The notes below the pieces were generated by a model. The model was not told the DNA's origin, made no database searches, and worked only from the letters and a program-made list of their open reading frames with translations. 64,000 bases of DNA from Nocardia mexicana NBRC 108244 (lineage in GTDB: Bacteria > Actinomycetota > Actinomycetes > Mycobacteriales > Mycobacteriaceae), in NCBI RefSeq assembly GCF_001613165.1, contig NZ_BDBV01000002.1, positions 39,219-103,218 of the forward strand, read 5' to 3'. The translations under genes were made by a program, and so were the position numbers. Every line of letters begins with the position of its first letter. The stretch's first letter is position 1. This document shows, piece after piece, positions 14,905 through 24,408 of the stretch.

Positions 14905-17426
14905 GTGCGGACCCAGATCCGGTCCCGGCGACCCGGGTCTTCGGAATTCGCCATCACGGGCCGGGATCCGCGCGCTCGCTGCGGTTGGCGCTGGATGCCT
15001 TCCGCCCCGACATGATCCTGATCGAAGGTCCGGCGGATGCCGATCCGCTGGTGGGCCACGTCGCGGCCGACGGCATGCATCCGCCCGTCGCGCTGCTGGC
15101 CTATGTGCCGGACTCGCCCGCGCGCGCCGCCTTCTGGCCCTTCGCGACGTTCTCCCCCGAGTGGCAGGCGCTGCGCTACGCGGTGGAACACGCGGTGCCC
15201 GCGCGCTTCTGCGATCTGCCCGCCACTCACACCCTCGCCCTGGACGCCGAGCCCGGCGACCGCACCGATCCCCTCGCCGAACTCGCCGCCGCCGCGGGCT
15301 ACGACGATCCGGAGCGCTGGTGGGACGCGATCATCGAATCCACCGCCGACGCGGACACCTTCGACGCGATCACCGAAGCGATGGCGGCCCTGCGCGAATC
15401 CGCCGGTACCGCCGACCCGGAAACCGATGCGGCTGTGCCCCTTTCGCGTACCGCCCGCACAGCGGATACGAACGACAATTCCCGCGGCACAGCCGACACG
15501 GAGAGCAGTGCCCGTGAGGAGATGGACACCCACGGCAGCACTCGAGGCACGGACGTAATAGGCAGCACCCGCGAATCGGCGGACACGCGCGACAGCGCTC
15601 GAAGCACGGACGGAGAAGACAGCGCCCGTGGATCGGCCGACGCGAACGACGGTCCCGTCGATTCTCCGGCGCGCGGAGGGTCTGATCCGCGCGACCGGGA
15701 CGCACCCCCGCAGGGCGGTTCGATTCGCGAGCCGGTCGACGCGCATACCTTGCGGCGCGAGGCATACATGCGGCAGGCGATGCGAAAGGCGTTGAAGGAG
15801 GGCGCTACTCGGCTCGCGGTCGTGTGCGGGGCCTGGCACGCACCCGCGCTCGACGGCAGGCTCGGCCCGGCGGCGCCGGACGCGCGGCTGCTCAAGGGGA
15901 TGCCGAAGGTGAAGGCGACGCTGACATGGGTGCCGTGGACGCATTCGCGACTGGCGGGAGCGTCCGGCTACGGCGCCGGGATCACCTCGCCCGGGTGGTA
16001 CCACCACCTGTTCACCGAGACCGAGCAGCCGGTCGTGCGCTGGCTGACCAAGGTCGCGGCCACGCTGCGGGTCCACGACCTGCCGGTGTCGAGCGCGCAC
16101 ATCATCGAATCCGTAAGGCTCGCCGAGACCCTCGCGGTGCTGCGCGGCCGGCCACTGCCCGGACTCTCGGAGGTCACCGACGCCACCCGGGCCGTACTCT
16201 GCGACGGCGACGAGACCATGCTGCGACTGATCACCACGGAGCTGGTGGTCGGCGAGGCGCTCGGGTCGGTACCCGACGACACCCCCACCGTCCCGCTCGA
16301 TGCCGACCTGCGGGCCCGGACACGGTCGCTGCGGCTCCCCCGGCAGGCGTCCGCCCGGCAGCTGGATCTGGACCTGCGCCGCGACCTGGACACGGCCCGC
16401 TCGCATCTGCTGCACCGGTTGCGGCTGCTCGGAATCGACTGGGGCACACCGGCGGTCGGCGAGGTGCGCAACACCGGCACCTTCCGCGAGACGTGGACGC
16501 TGCAGTGGGAACCGGAGCTGTCGGTCGCCGTCATCGAGGCCTCCCGCTGGGGCACCACGATCCGCACGGCGGCCGAGGCGAAGCTGCTCGACACCGCCTC
16601 GGCGCCGGGATCCTCCGTCGCCGACCTCAGCGGGGCGCTCGAGCGAGCCCTGCTGGCCGATCTCGGCGGCGCCGTCGGCGGCCTGGTGGCCCGGCTGGAA
16701 TCGGCCGCGGCGCTGGATCACGACGTCACCCACCTGCTCGCCGCCCTCCCCGGCCTGGTTCGCACGCTGCGCTACGGCGACGTGCGCGGCACTGATGTCG
16801 CGGCGCTCGCGCACGTCGCCGACGGCCTGCTGGTACGGATCTGCGCGGGTCTTCCCGGCGCGGTGACGGGATTGGACACCGACGCCGCGACCGAGGTGCG
16901 CGGCCTGATCGACGGCGCCCACCTGGCCATCGCCACGCGCGAGGACACCTGGGCGACCGAGCAGTGGCTGGCCGCCCTGCGAACCCTCGCCGACCGCGCC
17001 GACGTGCACGGGGCGCTGGTCGGCCGCTCGGTCCGATTACTGTGCGACGCAGGGATTTTCGACGACACGGAGGCGGCCCGGAGGCTGTCGGCCGCACTGT
17101 CGGTCGGCCCCGCCCCGGCCGAGAAGGCGGCCTGGATCGACGGCTTCCTGGGCGGCCGCGGCCTGCTGCTCGTGCACGACCGGGAACTGCTGCGCCTCGT
17201 CGACACCTGGCTGCGCGGCCTCGACGACGATCAGTTCGTGGCCACGCTCCCCCTGCTGCGCCGCACCTTCGGCGCCTTCGAATCCGGTGAGCGCCAAGCG
17301 ATCGCCCACGCCGTTCGCGACGGCGGCCCCGTCGCCGCCACCCCGCCCGCCGACGGCATTCACGATCCGCACTGCGGCGTGCTCGCCATGCGCGCGGTCA
17401 CCGACATCCTGGAGGTCGCCGGATGA
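14901..17426 (+). CDS. DUF5682-like protein
   Basis: An 841-residue protein of unknown function. The N-terminus carries FGIRHHGPGSARSL (residues 14-27) and MILIEGP (38-44). After a break, VVCGAWHAPALDG follows (308-319). A GxRHH motif, a conserved Glu and a final GxxH resemble the catalytic pattern of the TIKI/TraB/EreA/ChaN hydrolase superfamily, so a metal-dependent hydrolase is a reasonable guess. The two motif groups are separated by about 105 low-complexity residues (170-275), rich in Ser, Thr, Arg, Asp and Ala with repeated TRESADT/SARGTAD-like units. The C-terminal 500 residues are helical. The GTG start overlaps the MoxR stop by 4 bp and the gene ends in an ATGA overlap with the VWA gene. 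Confidence 0.8.
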   Translation: MSADPDPVPATRVFGIRHHGPGSARSLRLALDAFRPDMILIEGPADADPLVGHVAADGMHPPVALLAYVPDSPARAAFWPFATFSPEWQALRYAVEHAVPARFCDLPATHTLALDAEPGDRTDPLAELAAAAGYDDPERWWDAIIESTADADTFDAITEAMAALRESAGTADPETDAAVPLSRTARTADTNDNSRGTADTESSAREEMDTHGSTRGTDVIGSTRESADTRDSARSTDGEDSARGSADANDGPVDSPARGGSDPRDRDAPPQGGSIREPVDAHTLRREAYMRQAMRKALKEGATRLAVVCGAWHAPALDGRLGPAAPDARLLKGMPKVKATLTWVPWTHSRLAGASGYGAGITSPGWYHHLFTETEQPVVRWLTKVAATLRVHDLPVSSAHIIESVRLAETLAVLRGRPLPGLSEVTDATRAVLCDGDETMLRLITTELVVGEALGSVPDDTPTVPLDADLRARTRSLRLPRQASARQLDLDLRRDLDTARSHLLHRLRLLGIDWGTPAVGEVRNTGTFRETWTLQWEPELSVAVIEASRWGTTIRTAAEAKLLDTASAPGSSVADLSGALERALLADLGGAVGGLVARLESAAALDHDVTHLLAALPGLVRTLRYGDVRGTDVAALAHVADGLLVRICAGLPGAVTGLDTDAATEVRGLIDGAHLAIATREDTWATEQWLAALRTLADRADVHGALVGRSVRLLCDAGIFDDTEAARRLSAALSVGPAPAEKAAWIDGFLGGRGLLLVHDRELLRLVDTWLRGLDDDQFVATLPLLRRTFGAFESGERQAIAHAVRDGGPVAATPPADGIHDPHCGVLAMRAVTDILEVAG

Positions 17427-18595
17427 CACCGAGCAAACCTATCGACGAAACACAGTCTCGCCGTTGGCGTTTGGTATTGGGCGCGTCCGCCGAGCCGGAG
17501 TTGGGCGGGGCGGGGCCCGCGGCGGACGCGGCGATGGATCGGGCGCTGTCGGCGCTGTACAACGCCGACGAACAGTCGGCGGCGGAGAAGCGATCGGCGG
17601 GGCTGGGCGGTTCGGCGCCGAAGGTGGCGCGCTGGCTGGGTGATATCCGCACGTATTTCCCCTCGACGGTGGTGGAGGTACTGCAGCGCGATGCCGTGCA
17701 GCGGCTCGACCTCACCCAGCTGCTGCTGGAACCGGAATTGCTGGAGGCGGTCGAACCCGATGTGCACCTGGTCGGCACCCTGCTGAGCCTGAACCGGGCG
17801 ATGCCCGAAACCACCCGGGAGACCGCCCGCACGGTGGTGGAGAAGGTGGTGCGCGAGATCGAGCGCCGCATCGCCGCCCGCACCGTCGCCGCCGTATCCG
17901 GTGCGCTGAATCGGGCGGCGCGCATGTCGCGGCCGCGGCTGCGGGATATCGACTGGGACCGCACGATCCGCCGCAATCTCGCGCACTACCTGCCCGAGCA
18001 CCGCACCGTCGTACCGGAGCGACTGGTCGGCTACGGACGCAAGGCCCGGGCGGTGCATCGCGACGTGGTGCTGGCGATCGACCAGTCCGGTTCGATGGCC
18101 TCCAGCGTCGTATACGCGTCGGTGTTCGGCGCGGTGCTGGCGTCGATGCGCTCGCTGCGGACGTCGCTGGTGGTGTTCGACACCGCCGTCGTGGATCTCA
18201 CCGACCGGCTGGCGGATCCGGTGGACGTGCTGTTCGGCACCCAGCTCGGCGGCGGCACCGATATCAACCGCGCGATCGCCTACTGCGGGCAGCTGATCAC
18301 CCGCCCGGCGGACACCCTGTTCGTGCTGATCTCGGACCTGTACGAGGGCGGCATCCGCGACGAGATGCTGCGACGCATCGCCGCCATGCGGGAATCGGGC
18401 GTCCAGGTGGTGGTCCTGCTGGCCCTGTCCGACGACGGCGCGCCCGCCTACGACCACGCCAACGCCGCCGCCCTCGCGGGCCTCGGCGTCCCCGCCTTCG
18501 CCTGCACGCCGGACAGTTTCCCCGACCTGCTGGCGGTCGCACTGGACCGCGGCGACGTGCAGGCCTGGGCGCACGCCAACGCCGGCAAGAGCTAG
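17423..18595 (+). CDS. VWA domain protein (CoxE/ViaA-like)
   Basis: A 390-residue protein, last in the operon. The C-terminal half is a von Willebrand factor A domain with an intact metal-ion-dependent adhesion site: DQSGS at 220-224, GGGTD further on, and the later aspartate in ISDLYEGG. The helical N-terminal half (residues 30-200) includes VARWLGDIRTYFPSTVVEVL. VWA proteins of this type act as the substrate adaptor of a MoxR ATPase, as in RavA/ViaA, NorQ/NorD and CbbQ/CbbO. The ATG overlaps the previous stop by 4 bp. A strong hairpin follows at 18603-18648. Confidence 0.88.
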   Translation: MTPSKPIDETQSRRWRLVLGASAEPELGGAGPAADAAMDRALSALYNADEQSAAEKRSAGLGGSAPKVARWLGDIRTYFPSTVVEVLQRDAVQRLDLTQLLLEPELLEAVEPDVHLVGTLLSLNRAMPETTRETARTVVEKVVREIERRIAARTVAAVSGALNRAARMSRPRLRDIDWDRTIRRNLAHYLPEHRTVVPERLVGYGRKARAVHRDVVLAIDQSGSMASSVVYASVFGAVLASMRSLRTSLVVFDTAVVDLTDRLADPVDVLFGTQLGGGTDINRAIAYCGQLITRPADTLFVLISDLYEGGIRDEMLRRIAAMRESGVQVVVLLALSDDGAPAYDHANAAALAGLGVPAFACTPDSFPDLLAVALDRGDVQAWAHANAGKS

Positions 18596-18602
18596 CCGAC
18601 GG

Positions 18603-18648
18603 GTCGTGAGGCTGCGGAGCAGCAGCCACCGCCGTGCCGCATCACGAC
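18603..18648 (+). terminator. Hairpin ending the SWIM-MoxR-VWA operon
   Basis: Nested stem-loop 8 bp after the VWA stop. The outer arms are GTCGTGA and TCACGAC; the inner stem is GGCTGC / GCAGCC with a 6-base loop. It lies between the operon and the convergent FtsX gene and probably serves as a terminator for the operon. No T-run is seen. Confidence 0.55.
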
Positions 18649-18706
18649 GGGGGCTGCAGCACTACCGGGCGGCGGCACTCTCGGCGGCGCTCCCGGGCTG
18701 TGCCGC

Positions 18707-21232
18707 CTACAGGTCCGCGATCGCCGCCAGCGGCGGGGTGCGCGCGGCACGCACGCCCGGCCACAGCGCGGCCAGCACGCCGACCACACCCGAACCGATC
18801 AGCATCGCCACCACCTGAATCCACGGCACCGTGATGGTGCTCAGGCCCAGATCCCGGAGCGTGCGCAGGAATCCGACGCCCAGCCCGAGCCCCAGCACGA
18901 CCCCGACGACCGCGCCGAAGACCGCGATCAGCATCGACTCCAGATAGATGCTGCGGCGCACCTGGGATCGCTGCATCCCCACCGCGCGCAGCATGCCGAT
19001 CTCACGGCGGCGTTCGACCACCGACAGCGCCAGTGTGTTGACGATGCCCAGGATGGCGATCACCACCGCCAGCGCCAGCAGCCCGTACAGGATCGCCAGC
19101 ATGGTGTTGATCTGCTGCCCCTGCGCGCCCTTGAACTCCTCGCGGTCCTGCACCTGCACCACCACGTACGGCGCGGTGGCCTTCTCCAGACCGGCACGCA
19201 GCTCGGCCATATCGGCGCCCGGCACGGCCGTCACCAGCGTGAGCACATCGGTTCGGAACGCCACCGGCATCACCTGGTTGTACAGCGCCGGGGCCACCAC
19301 CATCGGCCCCAGCAGCTGCGTGTCCTTGTAGATGCCGGACACCGTGACGCCGAACTTCTTGTTGTCCAGACTGGTGACCTCGACCCGGTCACCGGCGTGC
19401 CAATTCTGCTCCCCCGCTACGGTTTCCGACACCATGATGTCGTTGTCGCCGAGAGTGCCGGTGCCGGAACGGATCTCGTAGTTCAGCACGTGATCCAGCG
19501 ACCCGCTGGGCGAGGTGCCGAACTGCTGGTCGTCGCCGACCTTCATCGCCACGCCCCGCAGCGACACCACATCCTGCACGCCCGCAACGTCTTTCGCCGC
19601 CTGCGCGGCACCGAGCGGCACCCCGATCATCTGCGGCCCCGCCAGCACGTAGTCGGCCTTCACACCCTTGTCGACCAGCTCCCCGACGCTCGCCTTGGCC
19701 GAGGAACCCAGCATGCCGAACAGCGACACCAGCATCAGCCCGAGCGTCAGCGCGAAGGCCGTGGCGGCCGTGCGGCGCGGATTGCGGGTCGCGTTGTTGC
19801 GGGCCATCCGTCCGATGGGACCGAACGGCCGCACCAGCACCGCGAGGCCGCCCACCACCGGTCGCGACAGCGCGGGCGAAGCGAACAGCATCGCGAGAAT
19901 CAGTGCGGCGGCGCCGATTCCGACCGTCAGCGCCGCGCTGTCACCGGTATTGCGGGCGCCCAGGACGGCCAGCACGACACCGGCCACCGCCAGCACCGCG
20001 CCGATGATCGTCCGCAGTCGCAGCGTCTCGCCGACCGACGCGAACTCCTCGCGCATGGCCTCCACGGGCGGAATCTTCGCCGCCCGCCGCGCGGGTGCGT
20101 AGGCACTGGCCACGGTCACGACCAGGCCGACGACGAGCGCCGCCAGCACGGTGCGCGGCAGCACCTGCATGGTGCCGGTGGGCAGCCCGAGGTCGAAGGC
20201 ATTGAGCAGCGCCGACAGTCCGAATGCCAGCCCCACCCCGGCCGCGAGCCCCACGGCGCTGCCGATCAGCCCGATCACGGCCGCCTCGGCGACCACCGAC
20301 GTCCCGACCTGTCTTCGGCTGGCGCCGACCGCGCGCAACAGCGCCAGTTCCCGCAGCCGCTGCGCCACGATCATCGAGAAGGTGTTGTAGATGATGAACG
20401 TCCCCACCAGCAGCGCGACGGAACCGAACGCCAGCAGGAAGTAGTTGACGAACTTCAGCGCATCGCCGAGCTGTGCCTTCAGATCCTCGCGAACCTGGTT
20501 GCCGTCCATCACCTTGTACTGCGGCTGCTGCAGCTGCTGCGCGATCCGGTCGCGCAGCGTCTGGTCCGACACCCCCGGCGCGGCAGCGACATCCACATAC
20601 GCCACGTGCTGTCCGTCGGTGAACAGCTGGCGCGCCTGCGCATCCTCGAACAGGACGGCGATGAAACCGCCGGTGTCGGAGGCGACGTCGTAGACGCCGC
20701 TGACGGTGACGTCGACGGTGCCGTGCGAGGGGATCAGGATCTTGGCCTGATCACCGACGGACAGGCCCGCGCGCTCCGCACCGCCGGTGTTGATCGCGAT
20801 CTCCCCCGCCCGGCTCGGCGCGGCACCGTCGACGAACTTCTCCGGCTCCGCGATCGCCCGGTCCGGCGGCAGATACGATTTGCCCAGGCTGGGCGCGCCG
20901 CCGGTCTGGACCGCGTGCCCGTCCTTCAGCAGCACCACGGGGCCCTGCACGGCGGGCGCCACCGCGCGCACCCCGTCCGTCGCGGCGATCTTGTCGATGT
21001 CCGTGTTCGGAATGCCCAGGGACTGGCGCTCTTTCGGCTCCACACGGACGTCGACACCCTTGGCCTGCCCGGCGAAGATTCCGTCGAAGGTGCGCTGCAG
21101 GGTGTCGGTAAATACGAAAGACCCTGCGATGAAGGCGGTTCCGAGGATCACCGACAGCAGCGTCAATGCCAGTCGCAGCTTGTGCGCGGCCAGATTGCGC
21201 AAGACGACCTTGCGCATGGGCTTACCCGACAT
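18707..21232 (-). CDS. ABC transporter permease, FtsX/MacB type
   Basis: An 841-residue membrane protein with two FtsX modules. The first begins with an N-terminal membrane segment (LALTLLSVILGTAFIAGS) and a large extracellular domain. It is followed by three segments around FVNYFLLAFGSVALLVGTFI, and then by a second extracellular domain and three C-terminal segments. LRAVGASRRQVG and LRAVGMQRSQVR are the paired cytoplasmic coupling motifs. Such permeases work with a LolD-like ATPase to move lipids, lipoproteins or peptides outward, or to transmit mechanical force. The ATG at 21232 has GGAG eight bases upstream. The partner ATPase gene ends 25 bp upstream on the same strand. Confidence 0.92.
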   Translation of the reverse strand: MSGKPMRKVVLRNLAAHKLRLALTLLSVILGTAFIAGSFVFTDTLQRTFDGIFAGQAKGVDVRVEPKERQSLGIPNTDIDKIAATDGVRAVAPAVQGPVVLLKDGHAVQTGGAPSLGKSYLPPDRAIAEPEKFVDGAAPSRAGEIAINTGGAERAGLSVGDQAKILIPSHGTVDVTVSGVYDVASDTGGFIAVLFEDAQARQLFTDGQHVAYVDVAAAPGVSDQTLRDRIAQQLQQPQYKVMDGNQVREDLKAQLGDALKFVNYFLLAFGSVALLVGTFIIYNTFSMIVAQRLRELALLRAVGASRRQVGTSVVAEAAVIGLIGSAVGLAAGVGLAFGLSALLNAFDLGLPTGTMQVLPRTVLAALVVGLVVTVASAYAPARRAAKIPPVEAMREEFASVGETLRLRTIIGAVLAVAGVVLAVLGARNTGDSAALTVGIGAAALILAMLFASPALSRPVVGGLAVLVRPFGPIGRMARNNATRNPRRTAATAFALTLGLMLVSLFGMLGSSAKASVGELVDKGVKADYVLAGPQMIGVPLGAAQAAKDVAGVQDVVSLRGVAMKVGDDQQFGTSPSGSLDHVLNYEIRSGTGTLGDNDIMVSETVAGEQNWHAGDRVEVTSLDNKKFGVTVSGIYKDTQLLGPMVVAPALYNQVMPVAFRTDVLTLVTAVPGADMAELRAGLEKATAPYVVVQVQDREEFKGAQGQQINTMLAILYGLLALAVVIAILGIVNTLALSVVERRREIGMLRAVGMQRSQVRRSIYLESMLIAVFGAVVGVVLGLGLGVGFLRTLRDLGLSTITVPWIQVVAMLIGSGVVGVLAALWPGVRAARTPPLAAIADL

Positions 21233-21257
21233 CAGAGGTTCTCCACGCGGTCGTTCG

Positions 21258-22028
21258 TCACAGCGCCTCCAGCGATTTCATTCTGTCCAGCACGGATTCG
21301 GCTGTGGGATCCCGCATTTCGTCGACGATGCGCCCGTCCTCCAGGAACACCACCCGATCGGCGTAGGCGGCCGCGTGCGGTTCGTGGGTGACGATCACCA
21401 CGGTCTGGCCGAACTCGTCCACCGAGGCCCGCAGGATCGACAACACCTCCCCCGACGACCGCGAGTCCAGATTGCCGGTGGGTTCGTCGCCGAAGATGAT
21501 GTCCGGCTTACCCGCCAGCGCCCGCGCGCACGCCACGCGCTGCTGCTGGCCGCCCGACAGCTCGCTGGGCCGGTGGTCGAGCCGGTCGCCGAGGCCGAGC
21601 CGCTTGATCACCGTCTCCAGCCACTCGTGATCGGGCTGGCGCGCGGCGATATCCAGAGGCAGCGTGATGTTCTCCAGCGCCGTCAGCGTGGGCACCAGGT
21701 TGAAGGCCTGGAATACGAAGCCGATGCGATCGCGCCGCAGCCGCGTCATCTGTTTGTCCGACAGCCGGGTCAGATCGGTGTCCCCGATGTGCACGGTGCC
21801 GGAGGTTGCACTGTCCAGGCCCGCCAGGCAGTGCATGAGCGTGGACTTCCCGGATCCGGAAGGGCCCATGATGGCGGTGAACTCGCGCTGCGCGAAGTCG
21901 GCCGACACCCCGTCCAGCGCCCGGACCTGGGTATCCCCCGAACCGTAGAGCTTCACCAGGTCGGTCGCGCGGGCCGCGGTGGTCGTCGGTTCCGCGGCCG
22001 GTTCGGTGCTCGGAGCATCGGCAGTCAT
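21258..22028 (-). CDS. ABC transporter ATP-binding protein, LolD/MacB type
   Basis: Cytoplasmic ATPase partner of the FtsX-type permease that follows. It is about 256 residues with all motifs intact: Walker A GPSGSGKST, Q-loop FVFQAFNLVP, signature LSGGQQQRVACARAL, Walker B IIFGDEPTGNLDS and the switch VIVTHEPHAA. The TGNLDS sequence after Walker B is characteristic of LolD/MacB/FtsE ATPases. The start is uncertain. The ATG at 22028 has GGAGG only one base away, too close to work well. The in-frame ATG at 22064 has GGGGGA at a better distance and would add 12 residues. The gene diverges from the PAP2 phosphatase gene. Confidence 0.93.
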   Translation of the reverse strand: MTADAPSTEPAAEPTTTAARATDLVKLYGSGDTQVRALDGVSADFAQREFTAIMGPSGSGKSTLMHCLAGLDSATSGTVHIGDTDLTRLSDKQMTRLRRDRIGFVFQAFNLVPTLTALENITLPLDIAARQPDHEWLETVIKRLGLGDRLDHRPSELSGGQQQRVACARALAGKPDIIFGDEPTGNLDSRSSGEVLSILRASVDEFGQTVVIVTHEPHAAAYADRVVFLEDGRIVDEMRDPTAESVLDRMKSLEAL

Positions 22029-22156
22029 GCCTCCAGTCTTCCGGGACGTCGGCACTCTCGCCATCGGGGATGTCCCCCAATACCTTGGGCGGAGCATTCC
22101 CGCCGCTGGGCGGAGCGTTGTCGCGGTGCCCGCGACCTCCGCATATCCTCGTGAGC

Positions 22157-22909
22157 ATGGCACTGCTCGTGGTGACACTCACGATCGCGATCGTCGCGGT
22201 CGTGTTCGCCCGGCGCGGGCTGCTGTCGCGGGCGGGTGGCGGCATCCTGGTCGCGGTCGTCGCGCTCCCCAGCATCGTCGCCGAACTCGCCGAGGGCGTG
22301 CTGAACAACGACGGCGCGACCCGCATCGACGGGCCCACGATGGACTGGGCTGTCGCACAGCGCACCGGCACGCTGACCCCGGTCGTGCACGCGATCACCG
22401 ACCTGGGCGACACGCTGTCGATGACGACCCTCGCGGTGACCGCCTGCGCCTGGCTCGCATGGCAACGCCGCTGGTCACAGCTGGTGCTGATAGCGACGGT
22501 GGCCGTGGGCGCCGGGGTGACGGTGGTGGCCGTCAAGAACGTGGTCGGCCGCCGACGCCCGCCCGTCGATCATCTGGTGACCGAATCGAGCCTGTCGTTC
22601 CCGTCCGGGCATGCCCTCAGCACCACGGCGGTCGTCGGGGTGGTCGCCGCCCTGACGGTGCTGTCGCTGCGGCGGCGCGCGGCCAAGATCGCGGTGGGCG
22701 CGATCGCCGCCCTCTTCGTGCTCGCGGTGGGGGCCTCGCGGGTGTACATGGGCGTGCACTGGCCCACCGATGTGCTCGCGGGCTGGACCCTCGGCATCCT
22801 GTGGGTGGTCGTCGGTGTCACGGTGCTCCGCGCCGTCCGGCCCGCGGACGCCCCCGCACGAACGCGCGAGGACGAACGCGAGGACGTCAGCGCGTCAGCA
22901 CACCGATGA
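22157..22909 (+). CDS. PAP2 family phosphatase
   Basis: Membrane phosphatase of 250 residues with about six membrane segments. The three motifs of the type-2 phosphatidic acid phosphatase family are complete: KNVVGRRRPP, PSGHALS and SRVYMGVHWPTDVLAG. Likely substrates are lipid phosphates such as phosphatidate or polyprenyl pyrophosphate at the outer membrane face. The ATG at 22157 is preferred because hydrophobic sequence begins right after it. A GTG two codons earlier is equally possible, and neither has a clear ribosome site. Its 3' end overlaps that of the convergent kinase gene by 23 bp. Confidence 0.88.
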   Translation: MALLVVTLTIAIVAVVFARRGLLSRAGGGILVAVVALPSIVAELAEGVLNNDGATRIDGPTMDWAVAQRTGTLTPVVHAITDLGDTLSMTTLAVTACAWLAWQRRWSQLVLIATVAVGAGVTVVAVKNVVGRRRPPVDHLVTESSLSFPSGHALSTTAVVGVVAALTVLSLRRRAAKIAVGAIAALFVLAVGASRVYMGVHWPTDVLAGWTLGILWVVVGVTVLRAVRPADAPARTREDEREDVSASAHR

Positions 22910-24161
22910 CTATGAGCGCCACCAGCAGCAACACCATGCCGCCGACGATGAGTGCGACGGTCCCGGAGTTCGACTTCTGCTGCGGCTGCGGCTGATAGCC
23001 GTACCCGCCGGGCTGCGGATACTGCGGGGCCTGCTGGTACACCGGCTGCGGCGGCGGAGTCGCCGACCGCACCGAGGCGGCGGTCGGCTGGGGAGCCGGA
23101 CCGACCGTGGGCGCCCCCGGGCCGGTGACCGGATGCGGCGCATGCGGCATGCCCGGACCCGTCGACGGCCGGGGGCCCATCGGCATGCCGGATCCCGTGG
23201 CAGGTCGCGCCACCGGAGCGCCCGGACCGGTCGTGGGCCGAGGCCCCACCGGCGCTCCCGAATGCCCGGCGTGCGGCATCGCCTGGCCGGTGAATCCCCG
23301 GCCCGCCACCGGCATCGACGGCGCACTCGGCGGGGCGAAGGCACGGCGGGCGGCGGCCGCGAAATCCGCGCAGGTGGCGAAGCGATCGTCGGGCCGCTTG
23401 GCCATCGCCTGCAGCAGGACCGCGTCCAGCGCCGCGGGCAGGCCCTGCCGCACGCTGCTCAACGTCGGCGGCGGTCCCTGCAGATGCCCGCGGATCACCG
23501 CCGCCGGACTGGTCGCGGTGAACGGGCCGGTGCCGGTGAACAGCCAGAACAGGCTGCACGCCAGCGAGTACTGATCCGAGCGGCCGTCCAGCGAGGCGCC
23601 GGTGAGCTGTTCGGGCGAGGCATAGGTCAGCGTCGCCGTGAACGTTCCCGTCTGTGTCAGATGGCCGCCGTCGTCGCGCAGCCGGGCGATGCCGAAGTCG
23701 GTGAGATAGACCCGCTCGCCCTTACCGCCGGTCGACTTGGCCAGGAGCATGTTCGCCGGTTTCACGTCGCGGTGCAGCACGCCGTTGCCGTGCGCGTAGT
23801 CCAGCGCCTCGGCGACCTCCGCGACGATCTGCACGGCCCGCTCGGGCGGCAACCGCTGCGGGTCCACGCTGGCCGCATCGATACCATCGATGTACTGCAT
23901 CGAGATCCACAGCTGGCCGTCCTCGAGACCGCGGTCGTAGACGGTGACGATCTTCGGATGATCGAGCTGGGCGACCAGGTCGGCCTCGCGCTCGAAGCGG
24001 GCGCGAATCTCCTCGTCGGACACCATCTCCCGGTTGAGCAGCTTCAGCGCCGTCATGCGCGGCAGCCGAGGATGCCTGGCCAGATAGACCGATCCCATGC
24101 CACCGCGGCCCAGCTGCCGCTCGATGACATAGCCGGCGAAGACGTCACCGTTGGCCAGCAT
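22887..24161 (-). CDS. Transmembrane serine/threonine protein kinase
   Basis: PknB-like kinase of 424 residues. The catalytic domain has the glycine loop LGRGGMGSVY, the lysine in ALKLL (K40), the catalytic loop HRDVKPAN (130-137), DFG (155-157) and the SPEQ substrate lobe motif. Residues about 285-395 form a Pro/Gly-rich linker with repeated TGPGxP-type units. One membrane segment (VALIVGGMVLLLVALIVIGV) lies at the extreme C-terminus and no extracellular sensor follows. The kinase therefore faces the cytoplasm and has no external ligand domain of its own. The ATG at 24161 has GGAG five to six bases upstream, which excludes the longer frame to 24317. Confidence 0.92.
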   Translation of the reverse strand: MLANGDVFAGYVIERQLGRGGMGSVYLARHPRLPRMTALKLLNREMVSDEEIRARFEREADLVAQLDHPKIVTVYDRGLEDGQLWISMQYIDGIDAASVDPQRLPPERAVQIVAEVAEALDYAHGNGVLHRDVKPANMLLAKSTGGKGERVYLTDFGIARLRDDGGHLTQTGTFTATLTYASPEQLTGASLDGRSDQYSLACSLFWLFTGTGPFTATSPAAVIRGHLQGPPPTLSSVRQGLPAALDAVLLQAMAKRPDDRFATCADFAAAARRAFAPPSAPSMPVAGRGFTGQAMPHAGHSGAPVGPRPTTGPGAPVARPATGSGMPMGPRPSTGPGMPHAPHPVTGPGAPTVGPAPQPTAASVRSATPPPQPVYQQAPQYPQPGGYGYQPQPQQKSNSGTVALIVGGMVLLLVALIVIGVLTR

Positions 24162-24408
24162 GCCCGCTCCCACTTCCCGTGCCGCGCACCGGGACCCGCC
24201 AGCGCAACGGCAGTACCGCAGATTTACCCCGCGGCCGCGCCCGAATGCCTCGGCGGACCACGGAAAACACCGAAACCATAGCAGTCCGGGCCGACGCGCA
24301 CGTGGCCGCCGAACCACGCTCCGCTGTGTCGGTGGCTACCTATACGCCCGCCTCGTCCCCACCGCCACCCTCAACGGAGACGCTCCGCGTCACGGATAGG
24401 ATTCCACC

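Noticed and set aside
17360..18574. A 404-codon minus-strand frame opposite the VWA gene
   Set aside because: Antisense shadow with His/Arg/Gln-rich sequence. The VWA protein with its metal-site motifs is clearly the real product.
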